From CAYGWP01 sp964353455 (GTDB taxonomy: Bacteria; Planctomycetota; Phycisphaerae; FEN-1346), in assembly GCA_964353455.1 (NCBI GenBank), contig CAYGWP010000268.1, positions 1 to 12,253 on the forward strand: a stretch of DNA of 12,253 nucleotides. The letters are read 5' to 3'. Below are positions 12,246 to 12,253 of the stretch, one piece after another. Both the position numbers and the translations under genes were made by a program. The stretch's first letter is position 1. Each line of letters begins with the position of its first letter. The notes under the pieces were generated by a model. It had not been told where the DNA came from. It was given only the letters and a program-made list of their open reading frames with translations, and did no database searches.

Positions 12246-12253
12246 CGGCCGGT

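Overview
The window is about 12.25 kb of GC-rich bacterial DNA with three functional blocks and an unusually dense set of small palindromic repeats. The gene content (group 3b NiFe hydrogenase, futalosine-route menaquinone genes, ATP-type phosphofructokinase, Spy/CpxP-like LTxxQ secreted proteins) together with the mosaic of GC-rich hairpins resembles environmental Planctomycetota or a neighbouring phylum. That placement is an inference from gene content only.

Block 1 (1-3572, + strand) is a hydBGDA operon for a cytoplasmic NAD(P)-linked [NiFe] hydrogenase. It holds the 3' part of the iron-sulfur beta subunit, the FAD/[2Fe-2S] NAD(P)-reductase gamma subunit, the NiFe small subunit and the NiFe large subunit. 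Electrons would pass from H2 at NiFe (HydA) through the clusters of HydD and HydB to FAD in HydG and on to NAD(P)+, or in reverse. Small hairpin repeats sit in both larger spacers, and a 72-bp palindrome closes the operon.

Block 2 (3702-7236, - strand) encodes exported proteins: one lipoprotein and three paralogous secreted proteins of 232-238 aa. Each paralog carries four LTxxQ-type motifs at nearly fixed spacing. Two of the three share a conserved 34-nt leader hairpin. Composite repeats occupy most of the spacers.

Block 3 starts with a phosphofructokinase (7657-8754, +) that has its own promoter-like region. It converges on a small Fn3-like lipoprotein (8769-9296, -). Upstream of that, and also on the - strand, lies ubiX - ubiA-like (mqnP) - mqnE (12239 down to 9374). 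This is a menaquinone module of the futalosine pathway; mqnP and mqnE overlap by 4 bp.

The most striking feature is the repeats rather than any single gene. At least three families of hairpin elements occur, often as inverted pairs, with constant loops or flanks and stems that change in a base-paired way. Several run into coding sequence. They supply the stop codon and C-terminus of UbiX and of the Fn3-like lipoprotein. At the other end, the ubiX reading frame has no ATG, GTG or TTG between its conserved core and a repeat array, so its N-terminus appears to be encoded by repeats. No tRNA, rRNA, CRISPR array, transposase or integrase was seen.
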